Of a stretch of 64,000 bases of DNA, positions 34,609 through 46,341 are shown piece by piece. Under the pieces are notes generated by a model that had not been told where the DNA came from, did not search any database, and worked only from the letters and a program-made list of their open reading frames with translations. Where the stretch lies: the NCBI GenBank assembly GCA_950295325.1, contig OX485807.1:41384440-41448439 (forward strand), in the 5' to 3' direction. Position 1 is the stretch's first letter. Every line of letters starts with the position of its first letter. The position numbers and the translations under genes were made by a program. The DNA is from Polytrichum commune. Its lineage: Eukaryota; Streptophyta; Polytrichopsida; Polytrichales; Polytrichaceae.

Positions 34609-37576
34609 CTACGCCGCACCAGTAGAAGATACCTCGTATCGTACCTCCTCCATAGATTCATGGATTGCTGTCCTTGCTTCTTGTAAAACCCGTGTAGCTT
34701 CCTTGTAGGCAGCATCATATTCAGCCTCCAATTCTGCTAGCTCCAAGGCACTGTTCTCTTCCTCGTGACTGTGAGAGCACTGCTGTTGCCCACTCTTGTT
34801 TGCATGTGCGTGTGCACGTTCTGAGGGCCGGCCTGCCTTTCGTAAGACTTGAAGTGTGGCAGTCTGTGAACAGGAAAGAAAGTGTCAAGGCAGAGAAGAG
34901 GTGATTCCGATGTTGCCACCGGCATGAATTATGATGGTGTTGCTTCATTTACGAGGTGGTCTAAGTCTATATGTAAACCTGAATTGGGCATCACAAAAAT
35001 CAAAGTGCCCCTGAAGACTAATGCCTCCTTACAAAGGTGAAAACCTTGCACAGCCACAGACAAGCTGGTCTGCACCAATCTCCCCCAAGGGCAAGCCCCT
35101 GAATTCCCCCATGGTTGGTTGAAATCATCCAGTGTACCTAAAGACCCCCACTATGATTGGGTGGACCAAAGGTGGTAGGGTGCACCGGAAATCAAGTGCT
35201 AGGAAGGTCACCCATCTAAGCGCTATTCCAACCTTAGGCTATATGTAATCCCAAAACAAGCTCCATGAGATTTAGAGGGATCATCATGACTACCGCCTCC
35301 TTTCAAAGGTGATCACCTTGAACGGGCATGGACAAGCAAGCCAACACCTATCTCCCCAAGGGCAAGCCTCTAGGTTCCCACATAGTTGGTTGAAAATATC
35401 TGGTACACCCGGATACCACCACAATGATTGGGTGGACCGTATGTGGTAGGGTGCATCGGAAATCAAGCCTAGGAAGGTCACCCATCCAAGTACTATTCCG
35501 GACCTATTGCGGCCTAACCTCGAAGTTCCCATGGGATCCGGGTTACGGCCTTGGATTTAAGCCACTCTTGAATCTAGGCAATCTTCATGTAGTGTGATCC
35601 TTGTACAGATCAAAGAACTCAAAAAATCATAGAACATACGGAGGGTTCCACCAGGTAGAAATTGTCAGTAATCACAAGCACCACGATTGTGGTGCAACCT
35701 GATAAAATACTTTGAAACCAAGTACAACTTTACCGTAAGGTGCTGTCTGGTTTAACACAATTTAATTATTCTCTGGAAGAACTTTTCCACATATCGTATC
35801 CACATTGGTCAAGACCATTTTCAATTCAGCATGGAAATTAGCTTCGACATGCAAAGTGTTGAACCAGACAGCACTCTACAATAATGGCCTTTCCGGCACT
35901 CACCATGCGCAGATTCTGCTTCTCTTGTGTCTGCACTTCTTGAAGGACACCTGCCAGATCATTCCTGCCAAGTTCTTTCAGTTCTGCTTGTATATCAAGA
36001 ACCTGCACATCAAATGGCAGCAGAATAACCCAAGTTAGTTAGTAATCAACTCATGGTTGCATTCTCAAAAAACTGACAATTCAAGTTAGTCGTTGCAAAT
36101 ATAACATGTTCAAACTTCCTGCCAACAACTATCTTGCTCCCTTACCATTGAAATCCATACAATCATTCCTAGGGAAACTCACCTTTCTTGAGCAGTCGTT
36201 AAAATCTTTAGTGATCCTGCCACAGAGCTGTTGGAATGAATGCTCTGACCCTGTCTTCAAGTAGTCTGTAAATCCACTGCACATCCAGCCATTGTATGTT
36301 GCTTTATATATTCCAACCCATTTGATTCCTCCAAAGACTATTTGGCACCAGAATAAAACCAACTGGATTACAGGGATAATGGACTTCCAGCTGAGTGAGC
36401 CTAACAGTCCTTTTTCAGTAATGTCAATATGGAATTTTAGCATGTTTTTGAAGCAACTGTGTAGTGAACGAGTCAGAATGCCTCCACAATATCATCTAAC
36501 CTAAAGGTGAAAATAACTACCACTGAATTTACTCATAACATTGTTGGGACTCTTTGACTTGAGTAGCAGGTTTTTTTGTTGATCTATGTTCACACTTAAC
36601 AAAAATGTGATGTGATCCTCTGAATTACGACCCAAAAAAACAATAACTGACATGCATGAGGATCACAAGTTGCTACACCAATCCACCAACATCATCACAT
36701 CTTATTAGTATGAGTATAGAAGCAACAAAGGAATTCGGCTCTATAGTTCACAAAAACTCAATGTACAAAAACTCGCGTGTCCAATTAATACTGAGGGCTC
36801 CATCAAGTTCCTAGTACCAACCCAACTGAGAGACTTTTTGTAATGAAGGCTCCTGATGTATGAAGAATAACTGTGTATTTAGAAAGTATGATTTAGCTAC
36901 CGTAACTACGAATAAGGGCAATGGATTGTGGTAAAATGTGCTTGATTGAGAGTATGAATCCTGTCTACAAAAGAGATGGTTAAGAAGAGACATCTGTTCC
37001 TAGTACCTCTGTAACTCAGAGTACAGTCCTGCCCGAACCTCCTGAACCTTAAGAAACTGATTCAATAGCTGCATCAAATAAATCACAGCCACTTTGTTAG
37101 CCTCTCAGCAACTCTTCACCAATGTCGAATTTTTCGTCTGCACACATCAAACAGTATAAATAGCATGAAGGTAGTATTAACTCAAATTCGGATTTCCTAA
37201 GCCATAGCCAATAGCTCCCATTGAAGGTTTCCCTCTAATAGCCTCAGGCTGGAAAATTACAGGCTAGTAATAAGCCCAAACTTGTCACAAATCTCAGTTA
37301 AATTACAGATTTCAAACCAGAACTAACCCAGAAAAATGCTTTCGTCAGTGCAGGAGTAACCCTAATATCCCCCAAGCACTCTAGACGGATTCTCTGGCTT
37401 TCCACGATGAGTTAGCAACATGTGATTCTTGATTATCTCACACTCCACATCTGGTAACATAAAAAATGAACTAACCAAACCAAAATTCAAAATAAGAATT
37501 TCACGTACAGTGCGAAAGATCATGCGGAGGGGAAAAAAATCATACATACCTGGGTGGTAGTAGTTGTTGTCGTCAT
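34609..37576 (-). CDS. REX1-B domain protein (DNA-repair family), five exons
   Basis: Exons on the - strand: 37576-37550, 37068-37007, 36276-36183, 36002-35904, 34863-34609. Introns are GT-AG, phases agree, and the total is 537 bases: 178 residues plus a stop. After a short poly-threonine start, residues 10-45 read LLNQFLKVQEVRAGLYSE followed by GFTDYL. Then come QQLCGRITKDFNDCSRK, LKELGRNDLAGVLQEVQ and EKQNLRMTATLQVLRKAG (to about residue 105). This pattern (F..Q..R...Y..L..GF..YL, then Q.LC...T..F, then LA.VL..VQ..E...L..TATLQ.LRK) is the REX1-B family, named from the Chlamydomonas locus required for excision repair. The last 70 residues are His- and Glu-rich (HSHEEE) and predict a coiled coil; no signal peptide is seen. 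It is convergent with the carboxypeptidase gene. Confidence 0.87.
34925..35275 (-). mobile_element. Cassandra-like 5S-containing repeat, copy B
   Basis: This lies in REX1-B intron 4. It begins like copy A (atgaattatgatggtgttgc), has an agcccctgaattcccccatg block, and near 35160-35240 carries the inverted 5S-like segment: gtgcaccggaaatcaagtgc, then ggaaggtcacccatctaagc. The box A end is lost, because sequence after ccaaccttaggc diverges. It is truncated and followed directly by copy C. Confidence 0.6.
35285..35575 (-). mobile_element. Cassandra-like 5S-containing repeat, copy C
   Basis: This best-preserved copy, also in REX1-B intron 4, has a - strand 5S-like segment at about 35450-35540. It reads ggatcccatgggaacttcga, ggttaggccgcaat, then aatagtacttggatgggtga and ccttcctaggcttgatttcc. 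The stretch ggatgggtgacct is identical to the box C region of plant 5S rRNA. It starts at cctcctttcaaaggtgatca, so it lacks the first part of copies A and B. The 5S sense runs along the host transcript here, opposite to copy A. Confidence 0.68.
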
Positions 37577-37592
37577 CACCCTAACCCTAATT
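37577..37592 (-). promoter_or_regulatory. Telo-box just upstream of the REX1-B start codon
   Basis: Plus-strand caccctaaccctaat (two adjacent AACCCTAA-type units, 37576-37591) lies immediately 5' of the ATG. In plants such telo-boxes sit in 5' leaders and promoters of genes expressed in dividing cells. Only the motif and position are observed; a regulatory role is inferred. Confidence 0.5.
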
Positions 37593-38037
37593 TCCTCCAA
37601 ATGCAAAAAAAACAACGGTGTGGAAGGCAAGATGGAGACGGAAGATTTCGATCACTCAAGTAGTCGTGCGATGGAAGGACTGTGAGTTGAATTTGCTGTT
37701 GCTCATCATTCGAGGAGACGCAGATGGGAAGCATGCATCGATTGTACGCCAGCGAGCTAGCCACCGCTTGAAGCCTGCTTTGCTTTACTAACAAGCCCAA
37801 GGGTAAGCGATTCTGGTTAGCTAACCTCACGGTTAGTTAACCCTTAAACCCTTTAAGGTGTTTGAGCTACATACTTTCAGACCTTGGATAGCTAACCAAG
37901 TGGGCAACTATTTAGCTAGCTAAAAGCTCTGACTAGCTAGAGCTATGCAGGAATTCGGTGCCTCAAAAGAATAACAAGCTAAAACTAAGTGCCATAATCC
38001 AGGATAGGATAGTTAGTTGAAGTTAGCTACAAGTTAG

Positions 38038-38343
38038 TTGGAATCTAAATGTGATCTCGATGGAATGAATGATGTCATTGCACCCAAACAATCGTCTCTT
38101 AAACCCATACTTGTTGAAGCGGCTATATTTGTGAAACTAAACATAAGCTTGATTCTTAATAATCCGGAAGATTTTGCGGAATCTCCAATTTGGAACACCT
38201 TGATTCCATCTCGTCTTGAATTGCAAGATTACATTGATGATTCCAATGATAATGAAAATGAAGAGGACGATGATGAAGTAGAAGAAGATGACGATTTATC
38301 ACCAGTGCCAATCGAAAGTGAGGAAGTTGACTATACATGTTGA
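38038..38343 (+). pseudogene. Possible hAT transposase C-terminal fragment
   Basis: An open frame contains APKQSSLKPILVEAAIFVK followed by LNISL and a very acidic tail (NENEEDDDEVEEDDD). The first part resembles the hAT dimerisation domain end (RSSLSPKTVEALI.....NWL), where an acidic tail also follows. The rest of the transposase is missing, and the flanks are rich in agctagct palindromes. It could also be an unrelated short frame. Confidence 0.4.
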
Positions 38344-38614
38344 TTTTAAGCCTTTCAATTTCCTTGTGCAACAACATGAAAATACAGAGCCAACTGTGAG
38401 CAACACAACCAAATATATATTGTTTAATTTCATTTGAATGGATTAATTTCTTTATGGATTAGAATGAATGTGCATGTCACACAACTTTTTAGCTAGTCGA
38501 AGTTGAGTGAAAATGAGAAATCCATAAAAGTTAGCTAGCTAAACCTACGTAAGTATCCTAGGTTTGGTGAACCTAGCTAGCTAAAGCTAAGTGACAAATA
38601 GGGGTCCGGAAAAT

Positions 38615-38800
38615 AATACTATCGAGCACACCAATCCCAAGATATTAGTAAGCACACTAACGCCAAGTGTCAGGAGGTTACACTACTTATTGAGTTGTTG
38701 GCCATTAGTGTAACATAGCATAGGCCTCATAATAAGTTAAGTTACACTATTACACGTGCTTACTAAACACCATAAATGGTGTAGTGTGTTTTGACGTGCA
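38615..38800. repeat. Dispersed copy related to the 48 kb satellite
   Basis: The sequence cgagcacaccaat, then cacactaacgccaagtgtca, then tggccattagtgtaacatag and accataaatggtgtag resembles 47485-47805, which leads into the tandem array. It is a single-copy relative of the satellite source. Confidence 0.65.
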
Positions 38801-39644
38801 ATTACAAACCTAGTATTTTGGATCATTAATGTCGTCACTTGAAGCATGTTTTGCTTTACCAACTCAAGGGAAAGTACTTATGGTTAGCCAACCTCATGGT
38901 TACTAAACCTTTTATTTCTTTAAGGTATTTGAGGTACATATTTTTTCTAAATAAAAAAAGAACAGTCGATTGTGTTGTAATGGATTGTATCTAAAGTGAA
39001 GTCATTTTTCAAGTGCAAATATTTTTTAATTAGGTAAAAATCTTAATGTTGTTGAAGATTAGAGTCCAAATACACAGCTTGGGCGCCCCTTAATTGTAAA
39101 TATACCTAGTTTTGATCATTAATATCTCCACTTGAAGCTTGCTTTGCTTTCCCAAGCCCAAGGGTAAGTACTCGTGGTTACCTAAGCTAATGGATAGCTA
39201 ACCCTTGACTCTCGAGGGAATTTGAGCTACCTATTTTCTTTATTAGTTGATCATGTCAAAAGTGACCCCATCTAAAATTAACGCATCCTTCAATTGCACT
39301 TATTTATTTAATTGAATATCTTAATGTTATTGAAAGTTTGGGTTCAAATACGCAAATTGAGCACACATTGATGCATATTCATACTTAGTATCTTGAACAT
39401 TAATGCTACATGTGAGCAAGTTTTTATTTTCACCTTGATATACGATATTTTACAAAATTAATATTATACCTAAAATAAATAAAATACTCCTTCAATCTAT
39501 CATAATTGAGTTTTAGGGACAAACATATATTGATTTTCACTCATAAAGTTTTGAGCACGTTTTTAGTTCTCTTTGTTGAGTTTCCAATTATGAAACTAAA
39601 ATTTTATTATAGCTCCCACATGTTATATGTTTGCAGAACTTCAA

Positions 39645-39946
39645 CACTACTCCGAAATCGACTATGGTTATTTTGACCAGCTTGATTTGCAATCACTAAA
39701 TAACTACATATATTTCTTTTTTATTTTGCAGCTATAATTTAAAAAAAATTCAGGGCGTGTAGTATACCATTGCAAAGGTATTTTTAAGACCTTTTTAGAT
39801 ATATTATATGTTTCCAAATTCCTAAATTTTAGTTTCTACATTAAGAAAACAAATTTGCAATCATTTAGCAACTGCAATACAAGCTGGTCAAAAAAACCGC
39901 AGCTAATTTTGGTTGCGGTTCTTGTTGGCATAGTTTTCTACTAGTG
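39645..39946. mobile_element. CACTA-type miniature element, copy 2
   Basis: It starts cactactccgaaa and ends ttttctactagtg, flanked by caa at 39642-39644 and 39947-39949, the 3 bp duplication expected for CACTA elements. The interior matches copy 1 at 15910: gatttgcaatcactaaataa, then aaggtatttttaagaccttt, then agctaattttggttgcggtt. Confidence 0.82.
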
Positions 39947-39949
39947 CAA

Positions 39950-40561
39950 TAGCTTGAAAGTACATAGATTTGTGATCACATGTTTAAAATATGTACCCTC
40001 AATAATAGTATGTCACTACATTACACATTTTAAGGTTATATTCTTATAGATTTTTGTGAAAGTATAGATCATAAGGCCTTACAACTTTGAACGGCTTGTG
40101 AAGATTATGAGTTCTACAAAATATATATATATATAAATTAATATAAATTAATAAATTGAGTGTTACAATCATATGGACACGAACTAATAACAATTCTTAA
40201 CAAATTTGTAAAAGGATGAATCATCTTTTGAAAACAAAAAGTCAACGTTTTTCAATCAAACTATGAAAGCGAACACATTCTTTGAGATCTAGGAGTTACA
40301 GACCTGATTGATAATCCCTAAAGGCCCGAGGGTTTTACTATGTGTCTACTTGCAGTTAGCCTATGGAGGGCTCTCCTTTGAAGGGGCCAATGACTTATTT
40401 AATGGCCCACGTGACAATTTACACAAGCTCGTGATAATGAAAACGTTCAAAACGTTTGTAAACATTAAAGACTCACTAGATGTGATTTTTTATTTCATTT
40501 TAAATGAATTAATTATGCATTTTAGTGATATAAACTTCACAACAAATATGATTAAATTTTA

Positions 40562-40592
<31 letters not shown>

Positions 40593-43130
40593 GGGGGAGA
40601 CTCAACATAGTCCATACAGTACCATGTAGGTCTACAAAAGAGTGTTTTATGAGAGTTTATAATACAAAATATAAACACCTATATGTCATATAATAAGTCA
40701 CTTAGTTATGTAGAAATAGATAAGGTGGCATGATTTGTGGGGGACATGTAAGTGTGTCCCGAGGAACCCCCCCAAAGGCATTTCATAGCATGAGCCTCAT
40801 CTAAATAAACCTCATACCATTACATGGTACTTGTGAAAACGCCACATAGAATGTAAGAATGTCATATGTGTCATTTTCTCAAATGCAAGGATGGTCGGCT
40901 TGAATTGGTCTTTGGAGGCAGCTTTTGCCAACTACACAAGGTTTTTTTAATTATATTTTTTTCAAAATTCAGTTGCATTTCATAAGACTAGAAATTGAGC
41001 TGGCCTTGGGAAGAAAAAATGTCACACGTGAATGTGACGTTTGCATGAATACTATGTTCCAACATAATTGTGCTCATCCATGAAGAAATAATTGCCATCC
41101 ATGTCATCCACAAGAAGAAACCCAACTTCATGTGCTTTGTCATTTTGTTTTTGTTTGTTTTTTATCCTTTTCATGGTTGATGTTGTCATTTGGAGCTTCA
41201 AGGCTCAAGGTGGCAGGTGTTTTCGGAGTGCGAGTTTGCATGTCATTCTTAACCCCTAAATGCTCGAGCATTCACATTCCATTTTCGGGTAGGTCCAACA
41301 CTAGTGCTTGAATTTTCACTCATGTAGAAAAATAGATCTTTTTTATTTTTTGCAGTTCTGATTGTACATGTGCGAACTACACTACCATATATTATAGATG
41401 TGAAATTTTGGATTCAATCAAACCACAATTGCAAGACCGGTTTGACCGGTGAATAGGGCCTTCATCAAGGAGGCAATTCCCAAAAAAATTGAAAATTTCC
41501 ATTTGATGCCCACTCAAATCGAGGCAAAGAAATTTGCAAACTATAACTCTGCCCATAATACATTAAATTAATTCTCAAGTGAGCTCCCCCAAAACAAATT
41601 GGGTTATTTTGATGAAATTTATATCAAGTTCGTGACCCTCAAATTTGAAGGGCCAAATCTTGACATGTTTGGAGATCTATCCTCTGATTGAGGTCATGGA
41701 CATGTACACTCAAAGTTTGTCGAATATGTCTAGTGGAGTCATGCAAGCCATGATCTTATCTAGTGGGAAAAACCTCACCCAATTTGAACATGCTAGCAGT
41801 AATATATGGGTTGCAAACTATAAATGTTGCATGTGGTTATATTTGCACTTGACACACATTGGGTAGCTCGTGGGACCACCTCCCAAAACATGTAGATCCA
41901 AACCATCAAAAAATCCTACATGCTTCGAGCCATAAAATGAGCTTGTAAGCCCCCTAATTAGGTTGATTGTTGAACCTAGCATGGTCAACAACTTTTGAGC
42001 ATGTAGTCCAATCTCTTTTAAACACATGTCTCTTTGGTGTCCGTGTTTGAATCCACAACAAATCACACACCACTCATATAAAGGTGATTGAATAAGGCAT
42101 GTCTACTTATACAAAAATCATTTCCCTTCTTGCTACCGGGCAACTACCCAAGTCATTTTAATTTCACTCACAAATGGCGTTCATGTATATGGTTCTTATG
42201 GTTAAATAAACCAACAACTAACAAAAAAAAAATTGTTTTTATCTCAACTTCTAGTACTCCCATCTCATAAGTTACCCCCTATCACATGGTAGACCATAGA
42301 AAGTAAGTTGGCTTCGCTAACCTTGAATTGTATAAACCTTTTAATGTATATGTGGAGCTTTTCTATTGGTTGGATACACATTGAAGTGCCAACAATAGTA
42401 GTATTGTTGAACCAATATTACAAGTTGAAATGGGTGTAAACTACAAATTGAAGTATCGCAAAGTGAACATTGGCATGTCCAAAGGGAGTCCGCTTCTCCT
42501 CAAAGTGGACGTATCTTCCTTGGTTCTTTATGCATTTGGTGTTGGCTATTTTGGCCCTCTGTCTCATAAAATAAAAGAAACAAATTTGACTGTAAAGGAG
42601 AATAAAACAAACACCTCGGAGGAAAATTGTGAGCTGAGGGGACTCAAGAAATAATGCCCATCTAGGGCCTAATCTTCAAAGTAACCACAAGATTGCTACG
42701 AATAGCAATGAGGTATCGGACACATCAAACTCAATCAAAATCTCTAAAAACATCTTCATAAGCAACGTCCCGAGTTTTTTTCCAAATCTTGATGGGTATG
42801 TTAGAGTTATCCTTTAACTCAACCGGAGTTTTAGTAGGGAGTTGGTTGTTTCGCATGCATAACTTTCCATGTTCGGTAAGTTGTGGGTGCATGCTTGGAG
42901 TCAATGTGGAGGCTAGGTTTGAACGAAGAACCTTCCATATTAGTTCATTGGGTACCAAACTCATTTTGGCGTCTCTAAGTCAACAACCTAGTATGCTAGT
43001 TTAAGTTTTTTAGAATTTACCTACATGTATGTATTATTATCTCGCACAAGACATGGGACCATCTTATTGCTTAAATTGATTGTAATAAAATTGGCATTAT
43101 CACTGATGAGATGAAAGCGAATGAAGAGAG
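39950..43130. other. AT-rich intergenic region
   Basis: No gene recognised. A (TTTA)n run of about 27 bp lies near 40557-40584. About 41930-42070 is an inverted copy of the dispersed repeat at 30420. Open frames at 42430-42654 and 42789-43004 match nothing known to me. Confidence 0.4.
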
Positions 43131-43940
43131 CTCTAGCTATGAAAATACTTGAGTGTCACAAGTCCCCCGCCAAAACACATGGGATTGATCCAGTCCAAAT
43201 TCACCTTTACGGTTTTCATGCTTGTGCAATGTATCACACATACTACAGAAAGTATATGCATGTCCTTCAAGGGTTATGAGATCTAAGTTAGTTTTCGCCA
43301 TAAGCTTGGAGATGTACAATGAACATGATATTTACTTAATTAATGAAAACACATGGGATTGATCTAGACCTAGTATGAAATTAGGAAATAAGAGCTCGAA
43401 CAAACTATCAATTATATCGTAGAAAGTATATGGGGTCAAAAGGGCTAAGAGATGTAAGTTAATGTTCATTGTCAACCTAGAACTATACAATGGACATGGT
43501 AGCATACATATACTATATACTATATGTATACTATATGTCTCATACCAATTATTGCGTATATCATAGAAAATCTATAAGTGCCATTCAAAGGGTTATGAGA
43601 CATTGGTCAACTTTCACTCGCAACCTAGGAGATATAATAAATTGAACTATACTAGACTATGCTAATATAACATGTGCTTTATAACAACAAAAACATTGAG
43701 TTATAGAAGAGGAGTATGACCCAAATGCCACAACTTATAATTTATATGAACAATAAACATGTGAGAGGAGGAAGAGAGGCCTTTGGATGCAAGTAACAAG
43801 TGTGAGTTACAAGTTATGATGTATACCAAAGGAGGTATATTGATACCTTGAGGGGTTCGTACAAACTATCGCATAAGACCATAGAAAGTATATTGGTGAC
43901 CTTTTAACCCTTAACCATCTCCGCCATGTTAAATATTCTC
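43130..43940. repeat. Degenerate repeats of about 150-200 bp
   Basis: The phrase atagaaagtatat or similar, followed by a gggttatgagat-like block and an acctaggagatataca-like block, recurs near 43250-43330, 43420-43510, 43565-43640 and partly 43880. The units are strongly diverged. Confidence 0.5.
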
Positions 43941-45309
43941 AAGAGCAATTATATAGTCAGATTTGCAAGCTTGATTTAAGCCACATATGTGAGGTCTTTG
44001 GCATGAAGCCAAAGATGACGTCCATACGGTTGAATCTTATGTTTAAGGTCATGAGCTTTGTGAGGCTCTTAATATAAGCATTCATGAAGTGTTGATGAAT
44101 TTAGAATGCATGGATATCTCATAGATATGTTCATCTTATGAGGATTTTATGACATATTTTAAGATTCACAAAAAAAAAATGATCATGTGTAAAGAGTGTG
44201 AACAACATTTGTTACTAACATTGAAAATTTGCCATTGGCTTCATCAAGAACAATGTTTTGTTTCTAACTTTTTTTTATCATACATACATAATCATTTTGG
44301 TTATCAAATATTATAAAATCTAAAAAAGAAGATAATACAAGTAGAATCTTGTATGAACTATTCAAGTTTAATACTTTGAGAAAGAATATCTAGATCATTC
44401 AACTTTTTAGTGGTTTTTTGTGTGAATAGAGAAAAATATTCCCAACACCTCTTCTTTGTAGAGAAACACCGTCCATGAATGGCCAAGCGATACATTTCAC
44501 AGATACAATAATTTTGTTGAGCAAATTGCTCATTGGCTGGGAGGTAGTTGACTATGAGCTCAATGGAGAACCATAAACAATATGGTATACTCGAATACAT
44601 TTTATAAAACATCATTTTGAAGTGAATCTTATATATTGCCTCCAAAATATAATCTCTTATCAAAAAGGACCTTCAATTGTTGCTAAAGGGTTGGGATAAT
44701 GATGTGGCAACCACAATGTGGTCTCAAGGGACATCAAGGGTTAAGGACTCATACAAACTAAATATGTTGTGACGACAAAATTGATGTGTCATTTTAAAGT
44801 GACCTCCGTGACTTGTCATCTAGCAATAACCCAATATCTTGACATGCCACCTTATTTGGATATCACCCAATGATTGCAATATCATTTACACGAGGTCAAT
44901 GATCAACAATGTGGGCCACACTAAATTAGATACATAGTGAACCACGTATACCATAAAAAGTACAATGGTCCATTTCAAGGGTTGGCCTCTAAATGCACTT
45001 AGCAATTTCATTCAAATTTTGTATTTTCTCTTTATACATATTTTCTCTTTGTATTTTCTTCACTAAACTCTCTCTAATATATATTTTTGTGGTGTCAACA
45101 AATGTCACCTTGCAAGAAAACAAGTCATCAGTGTCTACCAAAATGTCACATTACAATGTATGTATTCATGTTGTAATATATATTTAAATATCTATGCTAG
45201 TTACTTCAAAAACTAGTGGTGTCCAATGATTATCTAATCATTGGTAAAGAATTAGGTTAGCAATAGGAGTATGGATAAGTTAAGAGATCTTCACAAAAGC
45301 AAGGTCCAA
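43941..45309. other. AT-rich intergenic region
   Basis: No gene, RNA or clear repeat recognised. The open frame at 44358-44663 (-) shows no known motif. Confidence 0.4.
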
Positions 45310-45318
45310 AAAGTTATC

Positions 45319-46332
45319 GGCGGACATTAAGTTCGCCCTTACGAACTATGGGGGTGTTAGATCCGGCGGGGGCAACCTCCAGGGGAATTTTTGAACCCGA
45401 CCGAAAACTGTTGCCCGCCCCGCCCAACTTCGAAAAAAATGTTGCCCTTGCATTCTTGAAGGCCATTTGCCTACAAATCCCATATTGAGTGCACTTCGCC
45501 TTCAAGGTCTAAAATCCAATATATATGTGCACGTCCTATTAGTAAATAAGCAATTCATTGGGATTTCATTCCGGAAATGAAACCATCAATGAAGCACGTA
45601 ATTAACTTGGAGGTCAAATAAAATTAAAAAATCCTCATTAACATTGAGGTTATAATTTTTATGACTTACCATTTGAAATTGTCTTTGTCATTCTAAGATG
45701 ACACTTAAATTTAGTGTGCTGATTTAGTATGTATATTTATAATATTTTAGTAATGCCGCCTACTTTCACAAGTATTCATACACATTTAATTAATTACTAT
45801 AATTAATTAATTACCAGAATTAATTAGACTTAATGACATTAAATCACACTTAATTGGTTTGAATGTGTATGAATACTTGTCAAAGTAGGCGGCATTACTA
45901 AAATATTATAGAATATACATACTAAATCAGCACACTAAATTTAAGTGTCATTTTAGAATGACAAAGACAATTTCAAATGGTAAGTCATAAAAATTATAAC
46001 CTCAATGTTAATGAGGATTTTGTAATTTTATTTGACCTCCAAGTTAATTACGTGCTTCATTGATGGTTTCATTTCCAGAATGAAATCCCAATGAATTGCT
46101 TATTTACTAATAGGAAGTGCACATATATATTGGATTTTAGACCTTGAAGGCGAAGTGCACTCAATATGGGATTTGTAGGCAAACGGCCTTCAAGAATGCA
46201 AGGGCAACATTTTTTTCGGAGTTGGGCGGGGCAGGCAACAGTTTTTGGTCGGGTTCAAATATTCCCCTGGAGGCTGCCCCCTGCCCGGATCTGACACCCC
46301 CATAGTTCGTAGGGGTGAACTTAATGTCCGCC
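45319..46332. mobile_element. Mutator-like foldback element, 1,014 bp
   Basis: Two arms of about 470 bp (45319-45787 and 45862-46332) are nearly exact inverted copies around a spacer of about 75 bp. The termini are ggcggacattaagttc; the 9 bp aaagttatc stands at 45310-45318 and 46333-46341. A 9 bp target duplication with very long inverted repeats is characteristic of Mutator-like elements. No transposase is present. The left arm has small changes relative to the right (for example aaattttaa versus a shorter T-run), so the insertion is not brand new. Confidence 0.9.
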
Positions 46333-46341
46333 AAAGTTATC

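Larger units (their letters stand above)
37767..39245. repeat. Three copies of a dispersed repeat of about 110 bp
   Basis: A block starting gaagc(c/a/t)tg(c/t)tttgcttt, with agggtaag, a ggttagctaacctca-like block and tttgag(c/g)tac at its end, occurs near 37767-37880, 38840-38945 and 39133-39240. The first begins about 190 bp upstream of the REX1-B start codon and so falls in its likely promoter. Confidence 0.7.
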
